From: an uncultured Hungatella sp.
Lineage (GTDB): Bacteria; Bacillota; Clostridia; Lachnospirales; Lachnospiraceae
NCBI GenBank assembly: GCA_910585435.1
Contig: CAJUEJ010000008.1
Location: forward strand, 47,952-111,951
Direction of reading: 5' to 3'
Length of the DNA stretch: 64,000 nucleotides
The notes beneath the pieces are model-generated. The model saw only the letters and a program-made list of their open reading frames with translations. It made no database searches and was not told the DNA's origin. Shown piece by piece: positions 26,793-35,041 of the stretch (position 1 is the first letter of the stretch; the number at the start of each line of letters is the position of its first letter). Both the position numbers and the translations under genes were made by a program.

Positions 26793-27409
26793 AGTACTAT
26801 CTGCCGGAGGAGATTGAGAAAAGAAGCTTTGAGATTATTTCAGAGGAGCTGTCAAAAAGGAAGATTGAGATACCGCCGGATCAGGCACCTGTCACAAAAC
26901 GGGTTATCCATACCAGCGCGGATTTTGATTATGCAGAAACCATGTATTATTCTGACGGCGCGCCTGCAATCGCCAGGCAGCTGCTCCTGCATGGCGCCCA
27001 TATAGTGACAGACACCCATATGGCCCTGGCAGGAATCAATAAAAAGGCCCTGGCCGCCCTGGGAGGAGAGGCCCACTGCTTTATGGCAGATGAAGACGTA
27101 GCCCAGGCAGCCAAAAAACGGGGCATGACCCGGGCAGCTGTCAGCATGGAAAAGGCAGGAACTCTGAAAGAGCCGGTTATTTTCGCCATTGGAAACGCTC
27201 CCACCGCTTTGCTGCAGCTGTATAAGATGATAGAGGAAGAAAATTACCGCCCTGCATTTATCATCGGGGTTCCTGTAGGGTTTGTAAATGTGGAGGCAGC
27301 CAAGGAACTGATTATGGAGACTGAAATTCCCTGTATCGTAAATCGGGGAAGAAAGGGCGGAAGCAATATTGCGGCAGCTGTCTGCAATGCTCTTCTTTAT
27401 CAGACGTAA
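26771..27409 (+). CDS. cbiC: Cobalt-precorrin-8 methylmutase CbiC
   Basis: Moves a methyl group from C11 to C12 to give cobyrinate. 212 residues; the catalytic His lies in RVIHTSADFDYAE and the family segment VGFVNVEAAKE is near the C-terminus. The start is a TTG with GATAGGAGAAATAAA before it, inside the end of cobD. Confidence 0.93.
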   Translation: MEREHKVEYYLPEEIEKRSFEIISEELSKRKIEIPPDQAPVTKRVIHTSADFDYAETMYYSDGAPAIARQLLLHGAHIVTDTHMALAGINKKALAALGGEAHCFMADEDVAQAAKKRGMTRAAVSMEKAGTLKEPVIFAIGNAPTALLQLYKMIEEENYRPAFIIGVPVGFVNVEAAKELIMETEIPCIVNRGRKGGSNIAAAVCNALLYQT

Positions 27410-27484
27410 AAGTCATCACGTATAAAATTATCCCATACAAAAATAAGGCTGATATTCTATGAGACAGAAAGGGGCGGCTATGGT

Positions 27485-28606
27485 ATGCGGTACGGTTTTA
27501 CCACAGGAAGCTGCGCGGCGGCTGCGGCCAGGGCTGCAGCTTATATGCTGCTGACAGGCAGGCAAACACAGGAGATAACCATTGACACCCCCGGAAATAT
27601 CCCCTATACAGCCCGGCTTTCACACATCCGGCGGGAGGAGGGAAAGGTCAGCTGCGGGATTGAAAAAGATGGAGGAGACGACCCGGATGTGACCACAGGG
27701 ATGCTGATCTGTGCGGAAGTCTCCTGCATTCCTTCTGGGGGAAAGCAGGTCATAGAGATTGACGGCGGCCCGGGCATAGGAAGGGTGACAAGGCCCGGCC
27801 TTGACCAGCCTGTGGGAAATGCGGCGATCAACCATGTTCCCCGGGAGATGATTGCGCGGGAGGTAACACAGGTCTGCCGGCTGGCAGATTACAAGGGCAG
27901 CCTGAAGGTACTGATATTTGCGCCGGAAGGCCAGAAGGTGGCAGCCCGGACATACAATCCCAGGCTTGGGATCACAGGAGGCATTTCCATACTGGGAACC
28001 AGCGGGATCGTAGAGCCTATGAGCAGCCAGGCCATACTTGACACCATTAAAGTAGAGTTAAACCAGAGAAGAGCCGAAGGGTATGACTATGTTGTGGTGT
28101 CTCCAGGGAACTACGGCGCAGATTTTATGAAAAAAAACTATGGCTATGATCTGGAGAGAAGCGTAAAATGCAGCAATTTTGTAGGCGAAACCATAGATAT
28201 GGCAGTGGCCCTGGGATTTAAAAAGCTGCTTTTAGCCGGCCACATAGGCAAGCTTATCAAAGTGGCAGGCGGAATTATGAACACACATTCCAGGGAGGCG
28301 GACTGTCGGATGGAGCTTTTAGCGGCATTTGCCGTTCGGGCGGGAGCAAAAGCACAGACAGCCTGCCGTATCATGGAGTGTGCCACAACAGAAGAAGCCA
28401 TTTCCATTCTGTCAGAAAGCGGGAGGCAAAAGCCTGTGATGGAGTATGCAGCAGGCAGAATCTGCTATTATCTGGAGAAGCGGGGACAGGGAAAATTACA
28501 GACAGACTGTATCTTATATGCCAATGAACTGGGAGAACTGGCAAAAAGCAAGGGGGTAGGACAATGGTTTACTTTGTTGGCGCAGGAAGCGGCGCCCCGG
28601 ATTTGA
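27485..28606 (+). CDS. cbiD: Cobalt-precorrin-5B C1-methyltransferase CbiD
   Basis: The anaerobic-pathway C1-methylase. 373 residues; N-terminus RYGFTTGSCAAAAARAA is the family hallmark, with IDGGPGIGRVTRPGL near residue 90 and ILGTSGIVEPMS near residue 175. A 75-base spacer separates it from cbiC; the following cbiF overlaps its end. Confidence 0.95.
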   Translation: MRYGFTTGSCAAAAARAAAYMLLTGRQTQEITIDTPGNIPYTARLSHIRREEGKVSCGIEKDGGDDPDVTTGMLICAEVSCIPSGGKQVIEIDGGPGIGRVTRPGLDQPVGNAAINHVPREMIAREVTQVCRLADYKGSLKVLIFAPEGQKVAARTYNPRLGITGGISILGTSGIVEPMSSQAILDTIKVELNQRRAEGYDYVVVSPGNYGADFMKKNYGYDLERSVKCSNFVGETIDMAVALGFKKLLLAGHIGKLIKVAGGIMNTHSREADCRMELLAAFAVRAGAKAQTACRIMECATTEEAISILSESGRQKPVMEYAAGRICYYLEKRGQGKLQTDCILYANELGELAKSKGVGQWFTLLAQEAAPRI

Positions 28607-29325
28607 TTACGGTACGGGGAATGAGGCTGTTAGAGCAGGCAGACAGTATTATTTATACCGGTTCGCTGGTAAATCCGCAGCTGCTGGATTATAAAAAAGA
28701 AACATGCCGTACATACAACAGTGCAAAAATGACCCTGGAGGAAGTGCTGGATGTTATAAAGGAGGGAGAACGGCATAAGAACATGACCGTCCGGCTGCAC
28801 ACAGGAGATCCCAGCATCTACGGCGCAGTCAGGGAACAGATGGATGAGCTGGATCGGCTGGGAATCTTTTATGAAAGCTGCCCGGGAGTTAGTGCATGCT
28901 TCGGTGCTGCCGCATCCCTGAACCTGGAATATACGCTGCCAGGGGTATCCCAATCCCTGATTATCACCAGGATGGAGGGGAAGACCAGGGTGCCGGAGAG
29001 GGAAAGCATCCAAAGCTTTGCGGCCCACAGGGCATCCATGGCCATCTATCTCAGCACAGGGATGCTTGAAGAGCTAAGCCGCCGCCTGACAGCCGGAGGG
29101 TATCCCAAGGAGACGCCGGCAGCACTTGTGTATAAGGCCACCTGGCCGGAGGAGGAGACGTATATCTGCACTGTGGAAACACTTTACGATACGGCTCTTC
29201 AGCATCATATTACCAAGACGGCGCTGGTTCTGGTAGGAGATGTGATCGGATGCAGAAGCTATGAAAAATCCAGGCTGTATGCCGCCGATTTCACTACAGA
29301 ATACCGGACAGGGAAAAAGCTATGA
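28564..29325 (+). CDS. cbiF: Cobalt-precorrin-4 C11-methyltransferase CbiF
   Basis: A SAM-dependent corrin methylase of 253 residues. Family motifs: VYFVGAGSGAPDLITVRG at the N-terminus (as VGAGSGAPDLIT), LHTGDPSIYGA and PGVSACFGAAA. The ATG lies 43 bases inside the end of cbiD. It ends with a 4-base overlap with cbiG. Confidence 0.95.
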   Translation: MVYFVGAGSGAPDLITVRGMRLLEQADSIIYTGSLVNPQLLDYKKETCRTYNSAKMTLEEVLDVIKEGERHKNMTVRLHTGDPSIYGAVREQMDELDRLGIFYESCPGVSACFGAAASLNLEYTLPGVSQSLIITRMEGKTRVPERESIQSFAAHRASMAIYLSTGMLEELSRRLTAGGYPKETPAALVYKATWPEEETYICTVETLYDTALQHHITKTALVLVGDVIGCRSYEKSRLYAADFTTEYRTGKKL

Positions 29326-30467
29326 GGGTCAGCATAATCAGCTTCACAGAGAAGGGCATGGCCTTATCCGTAAAACTGGCAGAAAGGCTGAAAGGGCAAC
29401 AGATCCGGCTTTATACCAAGTGCAGCAGAGCCGGATCGGAAGGTGTGGCTCTGTTTATAGAAGAGGATCTGAAGCACTGGGCCGGCCGGCAGATGGAGGA
29501 GAGAAACGGGCTGGTCTTCATCGGCGCCTGCGGGATTGCGGTCCGTGCTATTGCCCCCCATATTGGGGATAAGCTTCATGACAGCCCTGTCCTTGTGATA
29601 GACGAAAACGGGCAGTATGTGATTCCGATTCTGTCCGGCCATGTGGGAGGAGCCAATGAGCTGGCAGCGGTTTTTGCAGAAAAGCTCAATGCCCTGCCTG
29701 TGATCACCACGGCCACAGATATCCGCAATGTGTTTGCGGCAGACATTTTTGCCAGAAAAAACAGGCTTTTTATCGTCAATAAGGACGGAATTGCAAAGGT
29801 ATCCTCCAAGCTTCTGGCCGGGGAGACTATAACTATCTCCATTGAACCCGGGCATTTGGAAACAGGAGGAAGCCTGGAAACGTCCGGGGGACTGAGAGAG
29901 CCCGAAGCCTTGGGAAAGCCTGGCTTCCCGAAGGGAACTGCCTTTCCGGAAAAGCCCTCACTGCCTGAAGGAATCCTGCTGACAGAGTATCCGCCTGTAC
30001 ACAGGGCAGATATTGTGGTGACTTCAGACAAGAACGCAGAGAACGGTACCCTTGTGCTAAGACCTAGGGAATATGTTATAGGCATAGGCTGCCGCAGGGG
30101 AAAAGAAGCCGAAAAGATCCATCCGTTCATCACAAAAGTCCTGAAAGAGCTGGATATTTCCGTGGAACAGGCAGACGCCCTGGCCTCCGTCGATTTAAAA
30201 AGCCAGGAAGAGGGGCTGCTTTCATGGAGCAGAAAAGAAGGAATCCCATTCATTACCTATACTCCGGAGGAACTGAAGACCATAGAAGAGCCAGTTCGGC
30301 CGTCAGAGTTTGTTAAACAGGTAACAGGGGTTGACAATGTATGTGAACGGGCGGCGCTGAAGGCAGCAGGGCCCGGCGGAAAGCTGATATATGAGAAACA
30401 CGCGGAGGACGGCATGACCATTGCCATTGCCAGGAGAAAATGGAGAGTACGCTTTGATGAAACATAA
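29322..30467 (+). CDS. cbiG: Cobalt-precorrin-5A hydrolase CbiG
   Basis: Opens the delta-lactone ring and releases acetaldehyde during ring contraction. 381 residues. The N-terminal domain has VFIGACGIAVRAIAPHI and ILSGHVGGANELA; the C-terminal CobE-like domain has VIGIGCRRGKEAEKI and STEIS-like/ASVDLKSQEEGL text. About 35 residues of Gly/Pro/Glu-rich low complexity (near residues 180-215) are inserted between the domains. Confidence 0.95.
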   Translation: MRVSIISFTEKGMALSVKLAERLKGQQIRLYTKCSRAGSEGVALFIEEDLKHWAGRQMEERNGLVFIGACGIAVRAIAPHIGDKLHDSPVLVIDENGQYVIPILSGHVGGANELAAVFAEKLNALPVITTATDIRNVFAADIFARKNRLFIVNKDGIAKVSSKLLAGETITISIEPGHLETGGSLETSGGLREPEALGKPGFPKGTAFPEKPSLPEGILLTEYPPVHRADIVVTSDKNAENGTLVLRPREYVIGIGCRRGKEAEKIHPFITKVLKELDISVEQADALASVDLKSQEEGLLSWSRKEGIPFITYTPEELKTIEEPVRPSEFVKQVTGVDNVCERAALKAAGPGGKLIYEKHAEDGMTIAIARRKWRVRFDET

Positions 30468-31236
30468 AATATATATTGTAGGAATAGGGCCGGGAAGAGA
30501 AGACATGATGACCGGCCAGGCACTTGCCGCCCTGGAACAGTCCGATGTGATTGTGGGATATACAGTCTACCTGGAGCTTTTGGGAGAACGGTTCGCTGAG
30601 AAGGAGCAGCTGTCCACCCCCATGCGCCAGGAAAAAGAGCGATGCAGGCTGTGTTTTCAGGAGGCAGAGAAAGGAAAACAGGTTTCCCTGATCTGCAGCG
30701 GCGATGCAGGGATCTACGGCATGGCGTCTCTGATGTATGAGATAGGAAAAGAATACCCGGATACGGTTCTGGAAGTGATACCGGGAATCACGGCGGCCAG
30801 CAGCGGCGGGGCGGCTCTGGGTGCACCCATCAACCATGACTTCTGTGTTATCAGCTTAAGCGACCTGCTGACGCCATGGGAAAAGATAGAGAGGCGGCTG
30901 CTGGCCGCTGCAGAAGGGGATTTTGCTATTGTCATCTACAATCCGGCCAGCCGCAAGCGAAAAGACTACTTAAAAAAAGCCTGTGAACTGTTACTTGGCA
31001 CCATAGAAGAAAACCGGTGCTGCGGATACGTGGAAAATATAGGCAGGGAAGGAACCAGGATTTGCACCTGTACCCTGAAGGAGCTAAAGGATCAGGAAGT
31101 CAATATGTTTACCACCGTATTCATCGGAAACTCCGGATCAGAAATCCTGGACGGAAAATTGATCACAAAGCGAGGGTACCAAATTGAAAGAAATACTGAT
31201 ATTTGCAGGAACCACGGAGGGGAGAGAACTGTCTGA
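30457..31236 (+). CDS. cbiH: Cobalt-precorrin-3B C17-methyltransferase CbiH
   Basis: Methylates C17 and triggers ring contraction. 259 residues, the plain short form without the ferredoxin-like extension some homologues have. Motifs: IYIVGIGPGREDMMT, LICSGDAGIYGMA, PGITAASSGGAALGAP. The ATG at 30457 overlaps the cbiG stop and follows TGGAGAG. Confidence 0.94.
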   Translation: MKHKIYIVGIGPGREDMMTGQALAALEQSDVIVGYTVYLELLGERFAEKEQLSTPMRQEKERCRLCFQEAEKGKQVSLICSGDAGIYGMASLMYEIGKEYPDTVLEVIPGITAASSGGAALGAPINHDFCVISLSDLLTPWEKIERRLLAAAEGDFAIVIYNPASRKRKDYLKKACELLLGTIEENRCCGYVENIGREGTRICTCTLKELKDQEVNMFTTVFIGNSGSEILDGKLITKRGYQIERNTDICRNHGGERTV

Positions 31237-33256
31237 GGTGCTGGCTGCATCTCAGATAAGCCACACTGTATGCGTGGCCACGGAATACGGGGAGGCTCTT
31301 CTGGGCCGCCACCCTCTTAGGGCCATACACTGTAAGCGGATGGATCAGGAAGAGATAAAAAGGTTTATAAAAGCAGGGGACTTCGCAGCAGTTGTAGATG
31401 CCACCCACCCCTACGCCCTGGAAATTACCTGCAATATCCTTCTGGCGGTAAAAGAATTGAATATCCCGTACATCCGCTTAAAAAGAGAGACCGGCCCAGG
31501 CCCGGCACAAAAAGATCCGGCCTGGGAAAAAGTCCGGCGCTTTGACAGTGCAGAAGAATGCGCAAAGGCCCTGGAAGAGACAGAAGGAAATATTTTATTA
31601 ACCACTGGAACCAAAGACCTGTGCAGGTACTGTATTTCCCAGCAGGTAAAGAAACGCCTTTTCGTGCGCGTCCTTCCCAGTGTGGAGAGCATTTCCATCT
31701 GCAGGGAGCAGGGGCTTCAGGGGAGGCAGATACTTGCCATGCAGGGCCCCTTTACCACAGAGATGAACCAGGCGATTTTCCGCCAGTACCAGATCGCCTG
31801 TGTGGTTACCAAGGAAAGCGGAAGGCCAGGCGGCTTTCAGGAAAAGCTGGAGGCCGCCAGGGAGGCCGGGATTCAGGTCTTTCTCATAGGCTCTCAGCCA
31901 GAAGAACAGGGATTTTCCTTTGAACAGACCTGTGAAAAATTAGGGGAAATATGTGGAAAGCCGTTAAAAAACAGGCGGTTTATGTGGATAACCCTTGCAG
32001 GAATCGGGATGGGAGACGAAAAAAACCTTACTGGGGAAGTAAAGGAAGCCATAGAAAATGCAGACCTTTTACTCGGCTCAGAGCGGGCGCTTGCATCCTG
32101 CAGACACGGCCTGGAAAAAAAGCCCATCTATCAGGCAGAACAGATTATCCCATACTTAAAAGAGCTACAGGAGAGGGGAGAGGGAATGCCTTCCCTGAAA
32201 GCCACCGTCCTTTTTTCCGGAGACAGCGGCTTTTACAGTGGATGCCAATCCCTGTACAGCGCCCTGAAAGATGAGATAAGCAGCGGAACCCTAAAGGCAT
32301 CCCTCCGAATCCTGCCGGGAATCTCCAGCATCTCCTATCTGGCAGCATGCACAGGAGAAAGCTACGATACAGCTGCCATTTACAGTATCCACGGAAAAGA
32401 ACTAAACAATCTCTCCAGGAAAATACGACAAAACCAGAAGACATTTCTTTTGCTGTCCGGAGTAAAAGATTTAAACCGTCTGGGAAAGCTTCTGACAGAG
32501 GCTGGCATGGAATACTGCCAGGTAGTGGCAGGCCGCCAGCTGTCCTACGGCGATGAGCAGATACAATATCTGACCCCAGAGGAGTGCTGCCAGGCAGAAG
32601 AAGAAGGACTGTACACATGCCTGATCAAGAATCCCAAAGCAGCGTTCCCCCATATAACGCCTCATCTTCCAGACAGCGCACTGATCCGAGACCAGGTTCC
32701 CATGACAAAGGAAGAGATACGGCAGGTGGGCATCTGCAAACTAAGACTTCATAAAAACGCAGTCGTCTACGATATCGGAGGCGGAACCGGCTCTGTCTCC
32801 ATAGAAATCGCCGGCCTGTCCGATGAGATACAGGTATATGCCCTTGAACGAAAACAGGAAGCAGCCGATTTAATATACAGAAATAAAAAGAAATTCGGAC
32901 TGGAAAATATCACAGTCCTACAGACAGAAGCACCCCGGGGGCTGGAGACACTGCCTGCAGCCACCCACGCATTTATCGGAGGCAGCGGCGGCAGGCTGGA
33001 AGAAATACTGGCAATGCTGTACCGCATAAATCCCTGTATGCGGGTAGTCATAAACGCCGTCAGCATAGAAACCATCTGCCAGCTGAGAAGGCTGCTGCCC
33101 CTGTACCCCATCGAAAATCAGGAGATCATACAGCTGCAGGTGAGCAGAGCCAGAGAAGCAGGCCGCTACCATCTGATGCAGGCCGAAAACCCGGTATGGA
33201 TCAGTGCATTTGACTTCACCAGGAAGGAGCCGCCATGTGTCCCGACAAATCCATAA
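31184..33256 (+). CDS. cbiJET: Triple fusion CbiJ-CbiE-CbiT
   Basis: A 690-residue protein uniting three steps. Residues 1-260: cobalt-precorrin-6A reductase CbiJ (ILIFAGTTEGRELSE, VVDATHPYALEIT, LLTTGTKDL). From about residue 267: CbiE C5-methyltransferase (ITLAGIGMGDEKNLTGEV, VLFSGDSGFYSG, LPGISSISYLAA). From about 505: CbiT C15-methyltransferase/decarboxylase (VPMTKEEIR, VYDIGGGTGSVSIEIA). CbiE-CbiT fusion (as in CobL) is common; adding CbiJ at the front is less so. The start is a TTG behind GCGAGGG, 53 bases inside cbiH. Confidence 0.93.
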   Translation: MKEILIFAGTTEGRELSEVLAASQISHTVCVATEYGEALLGRHPLRAIHCKRMDQEEIKRFIKAGDFAAVVDATHPYALEITCNILLAVKELNIPYIRLKRETGPGPAQKDPAWEKVRRFDSAEECAKALEETEGNILLTTGTKDLCRYCISQQVKKRLFVRVLPSVESISICREQGLQGRQILAMQGPFTTEMNQAIFRQYQIACVVTKESGRPGGFQEKLEAAREAGIQVFLIGSQPEEQGFSFEQTCEKLGEICGKPLKNRRFMWITLAGIGMGDEKNLTGEVKEAIENADLLLGSERALASCRHGLEKKPIYQAEQIIPYLKELQERGEGMPSLKATVLFSGDSGFYSGCQSLYSALKDEISSGTLKASLRILPGISSISYLAACTGESYDTAAIYSIHGKELNNLSRKIRQNQKTFLLLSGVKDLNRLGKLLTEAGMEYCQVVAGRQLSYGDEQIQYLTPEECCQAEEEGLYTCLIKNPKAAFPHITPHLPDSALIRDQVPMTKEEIRQVGICKLRLHKNAVVYDIGGGTGSVSIEIAGLSDEIQVYALERKQEAADLIYRNKKKFGLENITVLQTEAPRGLETLPAATHAFIGGSGGRLEEILAMLYRINPCMRVVINAVSIETICQLRRLLPLYPIENQEIIQLQVSRAREAGRYHLMQAENPVWISAFDFTRKEPPCVPTNP

Positions 33257-34677
33257 AACTGAACCGGGTCATGATTGCCGCCATGAAAAGCGGAAGCGGC
33301 AAAACCATGGTTACCTGCGCTCTCCTTCAGGCATTAAAAGACAGAGGGCAGAAAGCTGTTGCCTGCAAATGCGGGCCGGACTACATTGACCCTATGTTTC
33401 ATCAAAAGGTAATCCAGGTTCCCTCCAGGAATCTGGACACCTTCTTTACAGAAGAACAAACCACAAGAGAGCTTTTGCTGAAAGGCCGAAACCAGGGAGA
33501 CATAGCTGTCCTGGAAGGCGTGATGGGCCTCTATGACGGGTTGGGCGGGATCCGGGAAGAAGGATCCTCCTATCATCTTGCCCAGGTAACCCATACCCCC
33601 ATCATACTGCTGGTAGACGCAAAAGGGGCAAGCCGCTCCATAATCCCTGCAATCGCAGGCTTCCTGGCATACGACCATGCACACCTTATACAGGGCGTCA
33701 TACTAAACAGAACCTCAAAAGCCTGCTACCAGCTTTTAAAACCCCTGCTGGAAAAAGAGCTGCACATAAAAGCCCTGGGCTATCTTCCGCAGCAGAAAGA
33801 ATTCCATATAGAAAGCAGACATTTAGGACTTGTAACCCCTCTGGAGCTGAAAGGCATTCAGGAACAGCTGAGCACTATGTCCAGGCAATTTGCAGACACA
33901 GTCAGCGTAGAAGCTATCATGGATATAGCCCGGACCGCCTGCCCCCTGGCCCTGCCAGAAGAGCATTTGCCCCCTTTATCCCATAAATCAGCCAGGATTG
34001 CCGTAGCCAGAGATGAAGCATTCTGCTTCTATTACGAAGATAATCTAAGGCTGCTTGAAGAATACGGAGCAAGTCTTCAATACTTTTCCCCTCTTCACGA
34101 CAAAAGACTGCCAGACGGATGCAGCGGCCTCCTTCTGGGAGGCGGCTATCCGGAGCTGTACGCCAGAGAGCTTAGCGCCAACATAAGCATGCTCACATCC
34201 ATCCAACAGGCAATCAGCCAGGGAATGCCTGCCGTAGCCGAATGCGGCGGCTTCATGTACCTCCATTCCGCCATCCGGACCCCTGACGGCACCCTGCATC
34301 CCATGGCCGATGTAATCCCGGCAGTCTGCACCTACACCGGAAAACTGGTACGGTTCGGCTATATCCAGATCAAAGAAAAACAAAGCCGTTTCCTCGGAGA
34401 AAACCAATCCATAAAAGGACACGAATTCCACTACTACGACAGCCCTACAAACGGAGACGCATGTTTTGCCACAAAACCAGTTACAAACAACACATATTCC
34501 TGTATAATAGAAGGAGAAAACTATTGGTTTGGATTTCCCCACCTGTACTATCCCTCCAACCCCGCTTTCCCCAGGCGGTTTGCAGAGATGGCACACAACT
34601 ATGCAGAAAGGAATCAGGAAACACTATATGGAGCAGGAGACAAGAATTGCAGTCATAGGAATCATCGTGGAAGATAA
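33235..34677 (+). CDS. cbiA: Cobyrinic acid a,c-diamide synthase CbiA
   Basis: Amidates the a and c side chains of cobyrinate with glutamine and ATP. 480 residues: N-terminal ATPase with AAMKSGSGKTMVT and KCGPDYIDPMFH, C-terminal amidotransferase with LLLGGGYPELYA, the nucleophile region AVAECGGFMYL and the His segment KGHEFHYYD. The ATG follows CCAGGAAGGAGCCGCC and overlaps cbiJET by 22 bases. Its end overlaps the start of the TM1266-like gene by about 50 bases. Confidence 0.95.
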   Translation: MCPDKSIKLNRVMIAAMKSGSGKTMVTCALLQALKDRGQKAVACKCGPDYIDPMFHQKVIQVPSRNLDTFFTEEQTTRELLLKGRNQGDIAVLEGVMGLYDGLGGIREEGSSYHLAQVTHTPIILLVDAKGASRSIIPAIAGFLAYDHAHLIQGVILNRTSKACYQLLKPLLEKELHIKALGYLPQQKEFHIESRHLGLVTPLELKGIQEQLSTMSRQFADTVSVEAIMDIARTACPLALPEEHLPPLSHKSARIAVARDEAFCFYYEDNLRLLEEYGASLQYFSPLHDKRLPDGCSGLLLGGGYPELYARELSANISMLTSIQQAISQGMPAVAECGGFMYLHSAIRTPDGTLHPMADVIPAVCTYTGKLVRFGYIQIKEKQSRFLGENQSIKGHEFHYYDSPTNGDACFATKPVTNNTYSCIIEGENYWFGFPHLYYPSNPAFPRRFAEMAHNYAERNQETLYGAGDKNCSHRNHRGR

Positions 34678-34891
34678 AGCAGCCGTAAGCCAGGTAAACA
34701 GCTTACTCCATGAATACGGCCAGTACATCATCGGCCGCATGGGACTCCCCTACGAGAAAAAAGAAGTAAACATCATCAGCATCGTGGTAGACGCCCCCAT
34801 GGACAAGATCAGCGCCCTCTCAGGAAAACTGGGCAAACTCCCCGGCGTCAGCGCAAAAGCACTATACTCCAAATCAAAGGGGACAATTTGA
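34628..34891 (+). CDS. TM1266-like iron-only hydrogenase system regulator
   Basis: An 87-residue ACT/ferredoxin-fold protein matching the TM1266 family (RIAVIGIIVEDKAAVSQVN, YIIGRMGLPYEKKEVNIISI). The family is named for association with [FeFe]-hydrogenase maturation genes; a regulatory role is assumed there, not proven. Here it is the last gene of a cobalamin operon, overlapping cbiA, which puts it under the B12 riboswitch. The ATG at 34628 follows AAAGGAATCAGGAAACACT. Confidence 0.8.
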   Translation: MEQETRIAVIGIIVEDKAAVSQVNSLLHEYGQYIIGRMGLPYEKKEVNIISIVVDAPMDKISALSGKLGKLPGVSAKALYSKSKGTI

Positions 34892-34974
34892 ACCAGAGAA
34901 AACAACAAAGCAGAGACAACAGAGAAGTGGAGATAATGTAGCATCACAGAAAATATAGCATTAGAGAAAACGTA

Positions 34975-35021
34975 GCCCGGAGAGGGGATTATATAGAAAC
35001 TATATAATCCCCTCTCCGGGC
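34975..35021. terminator. Long perfect hairpin between convergent operons
   Basis: A 22-bp perfect stem (GCCCGGAGAGGGGATTATAT through position 34996, complement from 35000) around loop AAA. On the plus strand no T-run follows; on the minus strand TACGTTTTCTC follows, so it may best serve the histidine kinase gene, but its position suits termination from both sides. Confidence 0.7.
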
Positions 35022-35041
35022 GGCCCCCTTCACAACAAACT

